Of a stretch of 64,000 nt of DNA, positions 1 through 10,363 are shown one piece after another. How positions within the stretch are numbered: the stretch's first letter is position 1; each line of letters begins with the position of its first letter. A program made the position numbers and the translations under genes. The DNA lies in contig NZ_CP109149.1 in NCBI RefSeq assembly GCF_035920345.1, positions 4,340,001 through 4,404,000 of the forward strand, given 5' to 3'. The notes under the pieces are model-generated. The model was not told the DNA's origin, did not search any database, and was given only the letters and a program-made list of their open reading frames with translations. Source of the stretch: Nocardia vinacea (lineage in GTDB: Bacteria; Actinomycetota; Actinomycetes; Mycobacteriales; Mycobacteriaceae).

Positions 1-3000
1 GGCCTCGCCACCGGCGATGACGACACGGAGCTTGTCCAGGCCCGCTGGATCGACGGAAGCCAGCGCCGCGGGCGTGATGAACGCATGCGTCACCCGCTCC
101 CGGCGCAGCAGCGCGGCCAGTTCCTCGCCGCCGTAGACCGACGGTGCGGCCACCACCATCGTCGCGGCGCCACCGATGGCCAGCAGCAGTTCCAGCACCG
201 ACGCGTCGAACGACGGCGATGCGAAATGCAGGGTGCGTGAACTGCTGGTCACCCGGTAGCGCTCGCGCTGTTCCTCACAGAAACTCGACAAACCGGCCTG
301 CGTGACGACCACGCCCTTGGGCTTACCGGTCGATCCGGAGGTGTAGATGACATAGGCCGGATGCGTCGCGCGCAACGGACGCAACCGATCCGCATCCGTC
401 ACCGGATCGGCGCTGTAGTCGTCGAGCTGCCGATCGATATCGTCGGCATCGATGGTCAGCCACTGCACCTCGTCGGGCAGGTCGGCGCCGATCTCGGTGA
501 CCGTAAGCCCGAGTACCGCATGCGAATCGGCGATCATGTGCCGGACCCGCTCGATGGGATAGTTGGGATCCACCGGGACGAATCCGGCGCCGGTCTTGGC
601 GATCGCCCACACCGCGAGCACGGACTCCGCCGAGCGCGGAATGCCGATCGCGACCAGATCCTCCGGGCCGATGCCACGGTCGATCAGCAGTCGAGCCAGC
701 CTGCTCGAGCGCTCGTCGAGGTCGACGTACTCCCATTCGGCCAGCTGCTCGGTGGCATCGGCGAAGATCACCGCGACACCGTCCGGATTGGTGTCCACGG
801 CATCGGCCAACAGCTGCGGCAGCAGCGTGACCTCTTCGGCCGGGACCGGTTCGGCGGTCCGGACGGGCGCGGCGAGCGCCCGGTCCCGTTCGGCCTCGTC
901 GAGGATGTCGATGGCACCGACGATCACCTGCGCGTCGGCGGCTACCGCGGCGAGGATCCGCTCGAATCGGCGGCCGAGGCCCTGGATGGTGGCTTCCTCG
1001 AAAAGGTCTGTCGCATAGGCGAAGCCGATGACCAGCTCGTCCGGCGTGCCATCGTCGTTCTGGCGCGCCTCGACGATCACCTGCAAATCGAATTTCGCGA
1101 CGATCTCACCGGTATCGACGGCCGAAACCGTCAAACCGGGCAGCTCCAGTGTCGGCTGCTCGATGTTCTGGAACGACAGCATCACCTGGAACAACGGATT
1201 AGCCGAGACGGCCCGGGCGGGCAGCACCTCCTCGACCACCCGCTCGAACGGAATCTCCGCATTGGCGAAGGCGGACAGGTCGGTTTCGCGGACCTGCTGG
1301 ACGAATGCCGCGAACGGGGCGTCGCGATCGACATCGGTGCGCAGGGTCAGCGTATTGACGAACATGCCGACCAGATCGTCCAGTTCGGCCGAACCGCGAC
1401 CCGCGATCGGCGTGCCGATCGCGATATCCGAGCCACCCGACAGCCGGGCGAGCAGCGCGGCCAGCGCGGCGTGCACGACCATGAACAGCGACGAATTGTG
1501 TCGGCGCGCAAGGTCGGCCAGACCGGCGTGTACCTGCGCGGGCACGGCGATTTCGGTCGCCGCACCACGCATCGATGCCTGCGCCGGACGCGGACGGTCC
1601 AGCGGCAGCCGCGCGGTATCGCTCACACCGGCCAGCTGTCGCCGCCAGTAAGCCAATTGCTGTGCGGCAATCGAGTTCTCGTCGTCTTCGGTGCCGATGA
1701 CTGCGCGCTGCCAGAGCGCGAAATCGGCGTACTGCACGGGCAGCGGAGCCCAACCCGGGACGATCCCCGCGGTACGCGCGAGATAGGCGGTCGCCAGATC
1801 CCGCGCCAGCGGTGCCAGCGAGACGCCGTCCGCCGAAATGTGATGCGTGACGAGGACGAGCAGATGCTCGTCGCGGGCCGGGTCGGAGTACAACCGGATG
1901 CGCACGGGTGGATGTTCGGTGACATCGAATCCAGCGGACAACAGTGCCGCGACCCGGTCCGGATCGGCAGTCGTCTCGACCTCGAGTCCGTTCGGCAGCG
2001 TTTCGGCCACGGACAGGATCTCCTGGCGCGGCGTCGCGTCCGGGCCGTCGACCGGGAACCGTGTGCGCAGCGCCTCGTGCCGCTCCAGGACATCCGCGAC
2101 GGCCGCGCGCAATGCGGGCACGTCCAACGTGCCCGTGAGCCGGATGGCGAACGGCAGGTTGTAGGACGGGGATTCGGTGTCGACCTGGTTGAGCACCCAC
2201 ATTCGATGCTGCGCCAGCGAGAGCGGAATGCGCGCCGGTCGCACGGCCCGCGTCAACGGCGGCCGATCCGCGTTCTCGGAATCCGGCACGATACGTGCCG
2301 CCAGCTCGGCGACCACCGGTGCGTCGAACAGCGTGCGCACCGGCACCCGCGCGTCCAACGCCGCACTCAGCCGGGCCACGACCTGGGTGGCGACCAGCGA
2401 GTTGCCGCCCAGGACGAAGAAGTCGTCGTCGGCGCCCACCCGGTCCACACCGAGCACTTCGGCGAATACACCGGCCACGATCTCCTCGAGCGGAGTGGAC
2501 GGCGCGCGGAATTCCCGGCCGGCCAGGGTCGGCCGCGGCAGCGCCTTGCGGTCCAGCTTGCCCGCGGTACTGAGCGGGAACTCGGCCAGCTCCACGATCG
2601 TGGCCGGAACCATGTACGCGGGCAGCGTGCCCGCCAGCGCGGCACGCAGCGGCTCCACCTCGAGGTGCGTGCCGGGCACCGGGACCGCGTAGGCCACCAG
2701 CTGGTCGCCGAGCTCGGTGGGCACCACCAGGACGGCCGCCTGGTTGACCGACGGCTGCGCCAGCAGCGCCGCCTCGATATCGCCGAGTTCGATGCGCTGT
2801 CCGCGCAGTTTCACCTGGAAGTCGGTGCGGCCCAAGTATTTCAGGACACTCGGCGCGCTCCAGGCCACCAGATCGCCGGTCCGATACATCCGCTCGCCCG
2901 TTCCGAACGGGTTGGCGACGAACCGTTCGGCGGTCAGATCCGCGCGCCCCAGATAGCTGCGTGCCAGCTGATCACCGGCAATGTACAGCTCACCGGTAAC

Positions 3001-6000
3001 CCCGCCGGGCACCGGCCGCAGGCGGGCATCCAGTACGTACAGACGGCTGTTCCAGACCGGCGATCCGATCGGCAGGCCGCCCTGATCGTCAACGGTCGCG
3101 AGCCAGGTGGTGACGGCGACCGCGGTCTCGGTCGGCCCGTACACGTTGAGCACCGACGCGTCGCAGACCGCTCGCACCGCGGCGACGGTCTCCGCGGGCA
3201 ACAGCTCGCCGCCGACGATGATGTGCCGCAGCGTCGGAAGCGTACCGACGGGCGTGTGGGCGGCGAACACCGCGAGCATCGACGGCACGAAGTCGGTGAC
3301 GGTAACCTGCTGCGCTGCAATGGTTTCCGCGATGTACGTGGCGTCGCGATGGCCGTCGGGCGTGGCCATCAGCAGCTTGGCGCCGAGCCGCAGCGGAATG
3401 AAGTAGCCCCACATCGATGCGTCGAAGGTGAAGGCGGCCTTCTGCAGGTACACATCGTCGGCATGCAGCGGATAGCGGGACTGCATCCAGGCCAGATGGT
3501 TGCCGATCGCCCGGTGCGAGACCGCGACACCCTTGGGCCGTCCGGTGGAGCCGGAGGTGAACAGCACATACGCCAGGCTCTCCGGGCGCACCGGCCGCAG
3601 CAACTCCCCGGCCGCCAGCGGGGTACCGGCGAATCCGTCCAGATCCGCGGTGTCGATGTGCAGCAACGGAATTCCATCCGGCACCGGCACGGCGTCCGCG
3701 GTCGTGGTGAGCACGCACACCGGCCGCGCCGCGGTCAGCACGTGCTCGACTCGGTCGGCCGGATGATCCGGGTCCACGGGCACGTACGCGCCACCCGCGG
3801 TGAGGACCGCGTACATGCCGACGACCAGATCCAGCGAGCGCCGGACCGCGAGGCCGACCAGCGATTCCGCGCCGACACCCTGCGAGATCAGTAGCCGGGC
3901 AAGGCGATTCACCCGCTGGTCGAGTTCCCGATATGTCAGCGTCGCGGAGCGACTCGTTGAGGGGTGGTGGTCGGGTGACGGGTGGGCGAGCTCGGCGCCC
4001 TCGTAGGCCACCGCGACCCGATCCGGATGCGCCGACACCGCGCGCCGGTAGCCGTCCAGCAGCAGCTCGGGTTCGACCGCATGACCGGTATCGTTCCACT
4101 CCAGCAGGATTCGATCCCGCTCGGCGCCGCTCAACATGATATCGATATCGCCGACCAGGGCCGCGGGTTCACCGACGAGCGCGTCGAGAACCCGGATCAG
4201 TCGCGCGGCAAAGGTTTCCACCTCATCGGCGGTGAACCCGCCACCGGCATACCGCCACGTCAGCTCGATCGTCGACGCCGCGATCGCCACCAGCGTCAGC
4301 GGGTAGTGCGCGCCGTCCTCCATACCGACGGCGGTCACCGACATGCCGTCGATGGAATCGGCGGCGGCGATCGCCTCCCGGTCTATCGGGTAGGACTCGA
4401 AGACCAGCAGGGTGTCGAATTGCGCTCCGGCGCCGGCGATCCGCTGGATATCGGTGAGACCCACATAGTGGTGGTCGAGCAGACCCGCCTGTTCGCGCTG
4501 CAGCGACTGCAGGAACTCACCGACCGCGAGTCGGCCGTCGACCCGCACGCGCACCGGCAGCGTGTTGATGAACAAACCGACCATCGACTCCACGCCGGAC
4601 AACTCGGCCGGACGGCCGGACACCGTGGTGCCGAACACCACGTCGTCGCGACCGGTGAACCGCCCGAGCAGGATGCCCAACGCCGCCTGCAGCACGGTGT
4701 TCACGGTGACGCCGAGTTCGGCGGCCAGCTCGGTGATCCGGCGGGTGCGCTCGGTGTCGATCTCGGTGACCACCTTGCCGCCGTGGCCTGCGACCGTCCG
4801 CGATTGCGGGGCGAGCAGAGTCGGCTCCGCCACACCGGACAGCGCCTGTTCCCACGCCCGCAGCGACGTCTCCCGATCCCGGCCGGCCAGCCAGCTCAGG
4901 AAGGTGCGGTAGGAGGGCACCCGCGGCAGCGCGGACCGATCGCCCCGAGTCGCATAGAGCACCAGCACATCTCGCATCAGCAACGGCATCGACCAACCGT
5001 CGAGCAGGATGTGATGGGTGGTGATCACCAGATGCCACTGATCCGTGCGATACAGGGTGAACCGCATCAGCGGCGCGGCCGACATATCGAAGCCGGTCTC
5101 CCGCTCCGCGGCCACCTGTCGCCGCAGTTCCGCCAACCGCTCCGATTCCGGCAGATGCGTCAGATCCACTGCCCGCCAAGGCACTTCGACCCGATCCAGG
5201 ACCACCTGCACGGCGCGGCCGTCGGCGCCGGCGACGAATGCCGTACGCAGATTCGGATAGCGCTCCAGGATGGCCTGGGCCGCCGCCCGCAGTCGCTCGG
5301 CGTCCACGTCGCCGCCCAGGTCGACCGTCGCCTGGGAGGTGTAGACGTCGATACTCGACTCGGCGAGCTGCGCGTGGAACAGCAGACCGGACTGCAACGG
5401 CGAGAGCGGCCACACATCCGACAGCGCCGGGTAATTCCGTTCCCACACTTCGATATCCGACTGGCCGACCGTGACCAACGGCAGATCCGACGGCGTCAGC
5501 CCACCGGCATCCGGATGCCGCGCATGCTCGGCCAGTGCGTGCAGCGCCGCGACCCACAGATCGGCGAACTCCTGCACCCGCTCCCGCGACAACAATCCGC
5601 GCGGGAAGGCGAGCGACGCACCCAGCTGCGGTCCGTCCGTACCGTCGGTGACGATCGCATTGATGTCGATCACGCCGTTCGCGGGCATATCCGGATCCAT
5701 CTCGGCATCCAGCTGCCCCAGATCCCCGACCGGCACCCAACCCAATGCACCGAGCTGCGCCGGGATCTCCCCCGTCGACATCCGGCCCAAGTAGTTGAAG
5801 CTGATCTGGGGGGCACCGGCCAGCTCGGCGGCGGTGCTCAGTTGTCCGGCGGTCTCGGGGTTCAGGTAGCGCAGCAGGCCGTAGCCGAGTCCCTTGTCGG
5901 GGACCGTGAGCAGCTGCTCCTTCACCGATTTCACGATGTCGCCCAAGGCTTTTCCGCCCGCGAACGCCTCGGCGAGATCGGCGCCGGCGAGATCGAGCCG

Positions 6001-8793
6001 GACAGGGTACGCACTGGTGAACCAGCCGACGGTCCTGGACAGATCCGCGCCGGGGATGATCCCCTCTTCGCGGCCATGGCCTTCCAGCTTGACCAGCGCG
6101 GTGCCGCCGGCGCTTTCGCCACGCCACTTGCTCACCGCCAGCGCCAGCGCCGAGAGCAGGCCGTCGTTGACACCACCGCGATACCGGCCCGGGATCGCGG
6201 TCAGCAGCGCATCGGTCACCTCGACGGGCAGCGTCACCTCGACCCGATCGACGGTGCCGAAGGTGTCCACCGCTGGATCGAACGCGCGCGCACCGAACAA
6301 CGGGTCTTCGGTGCCCGAAACCTGTTGCCAGAATGGCAGTTCCGCAAGCCGCGCCGGATCCTGCGCCGCATCGCGCAGAGCGTGCGCCCAACGCCGCATC
6401 GAGGTTCCGTTGGCGGGCAACGCCACCTGCTGCCCCGCCGCGAGCTGCGACCAGGCCATCGCCAGGTCCGGAATCAGAATCCGCCAGGACACCCCGTCGA
6501 CCACAATGTGGTGCGCGACGACCAGCAAGACATCACGACGGCGACCGCCCTGCGGGAAAGCGAACCAGACGCACTGCACCATCACCGCGTTCGCCGGATC
6601 GAGGCGACCCAGCGCCGCATCGTACTCGACACTCGCCCGCCGCGACAACTCGGCATCGTCGATATCGGCGGGCACCTCGACCCGATGCACCAGCGCGTCG
6701 ACGTCCACCGCGCCGCGCTCCAAGGCCTCGAAGGTCCGGACGGTATCCGAGGTGGCTTCACGCAACCGAGCGCGCAGCATGTCGTGGTGATCGAAGACCG
6801 CGCCGATGGTCGCGACCAGGATCTCCCGATCGATGCCGTCGGGCAGCCGCAGCGCCATCGTCTGCGAGAAGCGCCGGTACGAAGAGTCGCTCGGCAGCAT
6901 CGCCGTCATGATCGGCAGCAACGGCAGCTCGCCCACCCCACCGCCGGGCAGTTCCGCCAGCCGCGGCTGTTCCACCGCATCGGCCGATCTGGCGATCTCG
7001 GCCAATGCCTCGACCGTGCGATGTTCGAACACCTCCGCGGCGGTGAATACGACACCGCGCGCCTTCGCCCGCGAGACCAGCTGGATCGACAGGATCGAAT
7101 CGCCACCCAATGCGAAGAACGAGTCGTCCCGGCCGACGCGCTCGACACCGAGCAATCCGGCGAATACCTCGGCGATGATTTCCTCGACCGGCGTCTCGGC
7201 GGCCCGGAACGCGCGCGGGGCGAAGACCGGCTCGGGCAGTGCCGCACGGTCGAGCTTGCCGACCGGGGTAAGCGGAATCTCGTCCAGCACCACGAAGGCG
7301 GCTGGAATCATGTACGCGGGCAGCGACTCTCCGAGGAATTCGGCGAGCGCCTCGGTGTCCACAACGGCCCCGGTCCTCGGCAGCACATAGGCCACCAGCG
7401 CGGTCGCACCCGACGGCAGCGTCTTGCCGAGGGTCGCCGCGAAGTCGATATCAGGGTGGCCGGTGAGTGCGTTGTCGATCTCGCCGAGCTCGATGCGGAA
7501 GCCGCGAATCTTCACCTGGAAGTCGGAGCGACCCAGGTACTCGATGACGCCGCTCTCTTCGGTGCGCCGCACCAGATCTCCGGTCCGGTACAGCCGCGCG
7601 CCCGGATTGCCGATATCGGCGCCGAACGGGCTGGCCACGAACCGTTCCGAGGTCAGCCCCGGACGCCCGAGATACCCCTGTGCCAGCGCGGGACCCGACA
7701 GGTACAGTTCGCCGATCACCCCGGCGGGCACCGGGCGCAATCGCGCATCCAGGACGAACGCACCGACACCGGCAATGGCCGTGCCGATCGTGATGGGCTC
7801 GCCCGGCACCAGCGGCGGGGTGCCGGTGGCGAGAATCGTCGCCTCGGTGGGGCCGTAGCCGTTGTGGAAAGCGCGCTCGCCCGCCCAGCGGCCGACCAGC
7901 TCGGTGCCGAACTTGTCACCGGCCACCACGACGACCCGCAGCTCGTCCAGCCCGTCCGGATCCACCGATTCCAGAGCGGCCGGGGTGATGAGCATGTGGC
8001 TGACGCGCTCGCGCCGCAGCAGATCCGCGAGTTCGGCCCCGCCGAACACCGAAGGCGGCGCGATCACCAAGGTCGCACCGGCGGAAAAGGCCAGCAGAAG
8101 CTCGAGCACCGAAACGTCGAAGTTGGGCGAGCAGACATGCAGGACCCGTGACTCCCCGGTCACCGCGTACTGCTCGCGCTGCGCGGCGACCAATCCGGCC
8201 AGGCCGCTGTGCGAGACCACGACGCCCTTGGGCCGTCCGGTCGATCCCGATGTATAGATGACGTAGGCGGGGTGCCGCTCGTCCAGCCGACGAACCCGAT
8301 CGGCGTAGGAGATCGGATGGGCCGGGCGTTCGGCGATGCGCCCGGCGTGCGCCGGGTCGTCGAGTTCGATCCAGTCCACACTGGTGCCCAGCGCCGAGCT
8401 GTGCGCCGTGGTGGTCAACCCGAGGACGGCGCCGGAATCGTCGAGGATGTGCGCGATCCGGTCGGACGGATATCCGGGATCCACGGGCACGTATGCGGCG
8501 CCGGTCTTCGCGATCGCCCACACGGCAAGTACGGATTCGATGCTGCGCGTGATACCGATCGCAACCACATCGCCCGCGCCCACACCGTGTTCGATCAGTT
8601 CGCGCGCCAACCGCGACGACGACTCGTCGAGTTCGCGATAGGTCAGCTGCCTGTCGTCGGACGGATCGCCCGAAGGGTTGAACCGAATGGCGACGGCATC
8701 GGCGGCGGACTCCACAGCGGCCGCGAGCAAATTTCCGAAGAGTAGACCGACTCGGCGACGACTACCACGTGCGGAACGACGATCCCTTGCCAT
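1..8793 (-). CDS. Non-ribosomal peptide synthetase, A-T-E-C-A-T-C-A..., 3' part outside window
   Basis: Multimodular NRPS open for 2,931 codons from ATG 8793 through the left edge, so the C-terminus is missing. Domains seen in frame: A1 (core VIYTSGSTGRPKG at 8220-8262), T1 with LGGDSI (about 7090-7125), epimerisation domain (HHIVVDGVSWR near 6500, RTVGWFTS near 6030, FNYLGR near 5790), C (HHILLDGWS near 5000), A2 (FTSGSTGRPKG near 3540), T2 (LGGNSL near 2410), C (HHISADGVS near 1820) and A3 (VIYTSGSTGKPKG near 330, truncated). There is no N-terminal condensation domain, so module 1 is an initiation module that should present a D-residue. Specificity positions 235-331 read by eye: A1 D-V-L-L-V-A-G-I-L; A2 D-A-W-D-I-G-V-V-A, whose Asp278 resembles basic-residue domains (inference); A3 D-A-L-F-I-G then cut. 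The start rests on a weak AGAGG about 14 nt upstream. Confidence 0.95.
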   Translation of the reverse strand, partial: MARDRRSARGSRRRVGLLFGNLLAAAVESAADAVAIRFNPSGDPSDDRQLTYRELDESSSRLARELIEHGVGAGDVVAIGITRSIESVLAVWAIAKTGAAYVPVDPGYPSDRIAHILDDSGAVLGLTTTAHSSALGTSVDWIELDDPAHAGRIAERPAHPISYADRVRRLDERHPAYVIYTSGSTGRPKGVVVSHSGLAGLVAAQREQYAVTGESRVLHVCSPNFDVSVLELLLAFSAGATLVIAPPSVFGGAELADLLRRERVSHMLITPAALESVDPDGLDELRVVVVAGDKFGTELVGRWAGERAFHNGYGPTEATILATGTPPLVPGEPITIGTAIAGVGAFVLDARLRPVPAGVIGELYLSGPALAQGYLGRPGLTSERFVASPFGADIGNPGARLYRTGDLVRRTEESGVIEYLGRSDFQVKIRGFRIELGEIDNALTGHPDIDFAATLGKTLPSGATALVAYVLPRTGAVVDTEALAEFLGESLPAYMIPAAFVVLDEIPLTPVGKLDRAALPEPVFAPRAFRAAETPVEEIIAEVFAGLLGVERVGRDDSFFALGGDSILSIQLVSRAKARGVVFTAAEVFEHRTVEALAEIARSADAVEQPRLAELPGGGVGELPLLPIMTAMLPSDSSYRRFSQTMALRLPDGIDREILVATIGAVFDHHDMLRARLREATSDTVRTFEALERGAVDVDALVHRVEVPADIDDAELSRRASVEYDAALGRLDPANAVMVQCVWFAFPQGGRRRDVLLVVAHHIVVDGVSWRILIPDLAMAWSQLAAGQQVALPANGTSMRRWAHALRDAAQDPARLAELPFWQQVSGTEDPLFGARAFDPAVDTFGTVDRVEVTLPVEVTDALLTAIPGRYRGGVNDGLLSALALAVSKWRGESAGGTALVKLEGHGREEGIIPGADLSRTVGWFTSAYPVRLDLAGADLAEAFAGGKALGDIVKSVKEQLLTVPDKGLGYGLLRYLNPETAGQLSTAAELAGAPQISFNYLGRMSTGEIPAQLGALGWVPVGDLGQLDAEMDPDMPANGVIDINAIVTDGTDGPQLGASLAFPRGLLSRERVQEFADLWVAALHALAEHARHPDAGGLTPSDLPLVTVGQSDIEVWERNYPALSDVWPLSPLQSGLLFHAQLAESSIDVYTSQATVDLGGDVDAERLRAAAQAILERYPNLRTAFVAGADGRAVQVVLDRVEVPWRAVDLTHLPESERLAELRRQVAAERETGFDMSAAPLMRFTLYRTDQWHLVITTHHILLDGWSMPLLMRDVLVLYATRGDRSALPRVPSYRTFLSWLAGRDRETSLRAWEQALSGVAEPTLLAPQSRTVAGHGGKVVTEIDTERTRRITELAAELGVTVNTVLQAALGILLGRFTGRDDVVFGTTVSGRPAELSGVESMVGLFINTLPVRVRVDGRLAVGEFLQSLQREQAGLLDHHYVGLTDIQRIAGAGAQFDTLLVFESYPIDREAIAAADSIDGMSVTAVGMEDGAHYPLTLVAIAASTIELTWRYAGGGFTADEVETFAARLIRVLDALVGEPAALVGDIDIMLSGAERDRILLEWNDTGHAVEPELLLDGYRRAVSAHPDRVAVAYEGAELAHPSPDHHPSTSRSATLTYRELDQRVNRLARLLISQGVGAESLVGLAVRRSLDLVVGMYAVLTAGGAYVPVDPDHPADRVEHVLTAARPVCVLTTTADAVPVPDGIPLLHIDTADLDGFAGTPLAAGELLRPVRPESLAYVLFTSGSTGRPKGVAVSHRAIGNHLAWMQSRYPLHADDVYLQKAAFTFDASMWGYFIPLRLGAKLLMATPDGHRDATYIAETIAAQQVTVTDFVPSMLAVFAAHTPVGTLPTLRHIIVGGELLPAETVAAVRAVCDASVLNVYGPTETAVAVTTWLATVDDQGGLPIGSPVWNSRLYVLDARLRPVPGGVTGELYIAGDQLARSYLGRADLTAERFVANPFGTGERMYRTGDLVAWSAPSVLKYLGRTDFQVKLRGQRIELGDIEAALLAQPSVNQAAVLVVPTELGDQLVAYAVPVPGTHLEVEPLRAALAGTLPAYMVPATIVELAEFPLSTAGKLDRKALPRPTLAGREFRAPSTPLEEIVAGVFAEVLGVDRVGADDDFFVLGGNSLVATQVVARLSAALDARVPVRTLFDAPVVAELAARIVPDSENADRPPLTRAVRPARIPLSLAQHRMWVLNQVDTESPSYNLPFAIRLTGTLDVPALRAAVADVLERHEALRTRFPVDGPDATPRQEILSVAETLPNGLEVETTADPDRVAALLSAGFDVTEHPPVRIRLYSDPARDEHLLVLVTHHISADGVSLAPLARDLATAYLARTAGIVPGWAPLPVQYADFALWQRAVIGTEDDENSIAAQQLAYWRRQLAGVSDTARLPLDRPRPAQASMRGAATEIAVPAQVHAGLADLARRHNSSLFMVVHAALAALLARLSGGSDIAIGTPIAGRGSAELDDLVGMFVNTLTLRTDVDRDAPFAAFVQQVRETDLSAFANAEIPFERVVEEVLPARAVSANPLFQVMLSFQNIEQPTLELPGLTVSAVDTGEIVAKFDLQVIVEARQNDDGTPDELVIGFAYATDLFEEATIQGLGRRFERILAAVAADAQVIVGAIDILDEAERDRALAAPVRTAEPVPAEEVTLLPQLLADAVDTNPDGVAVIFADATEQLAEWEYVDLDERSSRLARLLIDRGIGPEDLVAIGIPRSAESVLAVWAIAKTGAGFVPVDPNYPIERVRHMIADSHAVLGLTVTEIGADLPDEVQWLTIDADDIDRQLDDYSADPVTDADRLRPLRATHPAYVIYTSGSTGKPKGVVVTQAGLSSFCEEQRERYRVTSSSRTLHFASPSFDASVLELLLAIGGAATMVVAAPSVYGGEELAALLRRERVTHAFITPAALASVDPAGLDKLRVVIAGGEA

Positions 8794-9315
8794 TTCCGGT
8801 ACTACACCTCTCACCTATTGCGCGCCTAAAGACCGCAACCGCATAATGGAACGCACGTACTTCACTAACTGACTGCCATAACGCCGCGAGCCAAGCGTTC
8901 GAGTTTACAAGGGCGAACTTGTCACATATCCCCAAGAGCGGGAATCTGTTACGACATTCGCTCCAGGAGACGCGATCGGCCTCACAACGCGGCCTGTAAC
9001 AGCCTAGGTGAAGGTCCGCCACGACGTTCCCACGCGCGGGCGCCACCCCCGAATCAGTACGCTCTCGCTATCACAGCAATGACCCACGCCCTATCGGGTC
9101 CCCGCGTCCGAATCGGAGTCTCCGCAGTTGATCAGTACCCGCTGACAACTGCATTCGCACCATCAGTGCAGATAACCAGCCGATCACCGGCTACGCAATT
9201 CGTCGGATAGTTCGACCTGCGACCGGGCTGGTCACCATCAGTAAACGTGATTTCCGCGACATTCTCGAGGAAGCGGCTTCGACGCCGGAAGTCGACGTGA
9301 CTGCTGTCACAGCGA
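8794..9315. other. Intergenic region upstream of the NRPS
   Basis: About 520 bases separate the NRPS start from the stop of the deacetylase gene. It is visibly less GC-rich than its surroundings and probably carries the NRPS promoter, but I could not identify convincing -10/-35 boxes or a clear operator. A minus-strand reading frame crossing 8762-9046 has no recognisable family and overlaps the NRPS start, so I do not call it a gene. Confidence 0.5.
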
Positions 9316-10029
9316 TCAGCCGAAGTAGTAGAGCTCGAAGCCGACAGCGCGCGCCGCGGGGAATCCCGGCTTCGGGGCGGTCGCCATGTCGATCACCGCG
9401 CGCACCTGATCCGCCACCGGCTCGGGGCTGAGCACCTCGAGATAGCGGCGATGCTCGGCCAGCGAGGCGGCGGCCTGCTCGATGGTGTCGGTGACGTCGA
9501 CGACGTGGGTGGCGTTCGGGCCGACCACCGCGGCCAGCCGGGGCGACCACGGCGGTTCGGTGAGATCCGGAAAAATCCACTCGTTGCCCGCATCGGATAT
9601 GGCATCGAGGGCGGCGCGGCCGACCGCGCGATGGTCGGCGCTGTTGGCATAGCCGGGAGCCCAGGTGTCGCCGAAATTGAACAGCACCACGAATTCCGGA
9701 CGATGACGACGAATCACGGCGGCAAGGTCACGGCGCAGCGCAAGGGTTTCTTCGACGCGACCGTCCGGATAGCCGAGGAATTCCACCTCGTGCACCCCGA
9801 CCACCTTGGCGGCGGCGATCTCCTCGGCCTCCCGCAGCGGTCCGGCCTCCGCCGGCGGCATGCCCGCGATCCCGGCCTCGCCGGAGGTCACCAGCACGTA
9901 GCGAATGTCCTTGCCCTGGCCCGTCCAACGCGCCACCGCGGCGGCCGCACCGTATTCGATATCGTCCGGATGCGCCACGACGACGAGGCCGCGCTGCCAA
10001 TCCTCGGGAACCTGCTCCACATGGGTCAT
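9316..10029 (-). CDS. PIG-L/LmbE-family zinc deacetylase
   Basis: 237-residue protein with the PIG-L signature AHPDDIE at about residues 19-25 (metal-binding His and Asp residues) and a later SADHRAVG segment supplying a further His. Family members hydrolyse N-acetyl groups of amino sugars and related amides; well-known relatives act in mycothiol synthesis and in glycopeptide tailoring. It lies directly upstream of the NRPS on the same strand, about 520 bases away, so a tailoring role in the peptide pathway is plausible, but a general mycothiol-conjugate-type amidase cannot be excluded. The substrate cannot be read from the sequence. ATG at 10029. Confidence 0.85.
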   Translation of the reverse strand: MTHVEQVPEDWQRGLVVVAHPDDIEYGAAAAVARWTGQGKDIRYVLVTSGEAGIAGMPPAEAGPLREAEEIAAAKVVGVHEVEFLGYPDGRVEETLALRRDLAAVIRRHRPEFVVLFNFGDTWAPGYANSADHRAVGRAALDAISDAGNEWIFPDLTEPPWSPRLAAVVGPNATHVVDVTDTIEQAAASLAEHRRYLEVLSPEPVADQVRAVIDMATAPKPGFPAARAVGFELYYFG

Positions 10030-10124
10030 TCAAGCAGACGTCCCGAACGCGGGTAGGCCGCGCGCTGCCCGCGGCGGACGGCGCACGGCCACCTCTCGAA
10101 ACCGCGGCGCCCGAAGTCCCGGCG

Positions 10125-10190
10125 GACCTGCGGGCCTGCGGACCTGCGGGCCTGCGGGCCTGCGGGCCTGCGGGCCTGCGGGCCTGCGGG
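10125..10190. repeat. 8-bp tandem repeat, eight units
   Basis: Eight consecutive copies of an octamer reading G(G/A)CCTGCG, with A at position 2 in units 1 and 3. It lies just downstream of the small membrane-protein gene and before the deacetylase gene on the same strand. Octamer periodicity is not coding-compatible without frameshift, so copy number could vary freely. This is typical of slippage-prone DNA. Confidence 0.9.
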
Positions 10191-10192
10191 CG

Positions 10193-10363
10193 CTACAGCT
10201 TGCTCACGGAGTTGTCCGAGCCCGCGACCGCCTTGTACAGCAGGTACAGCCCGAAGACGACCGCGCTGATCACCAGAATCGGGAACAGCCCCTTGATCAA
10301 CGCACCGATGATGGCGAGCGCGATCCAGACGACCGCTACGACACCGATGATTTTCCACAACAT
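10193..10363 (-). CDS. Small hydrophobic membrane protein (56 aa)
   Basis: Short ORF starting MLWKIIGVVAVVW and ending DNSVSKL. It has a GGAGG ribosome-binding site 4-5 bases before ATG 10363. Two hydrophobic stretches (about residues 4-22 and 27-45) separated by GALIKGLFP suggest a two-helix inner-membrane protein. I recognise no named family. Its good ribosome-binding site and GC3-rich codons support it being real despite its size. Confidence 0.7.
   Translation of the reverse strand: MLWKIIGVVAVVWIALAIIGALIKGLFPILVISAVVFGLYLLYKAVAGSDNSVSKL

Noticed and set aside
361..8151. Two very long plus-strand open frames (about 3.5 and 4.2 kb) over the NRPS
   Set aside because: They are antisense to clear NRPS core motifs (YTSGSTG, LGGDS, HHxxxDG) and read as Arg/Gln/His-rich sequence; GC-rich codon bias on the real strand keeps the antisense frame open.
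8762..9046. Minus-strand frame crossing the NRPS start
   Set aside because: Overlaps the NRPS start in another frame, has no family motif or ribosome-binding site.
10125..10190. Octamer repeat considered as a CRISPR-like array
   Set aside because: Units are contiguous with no unique spacers.
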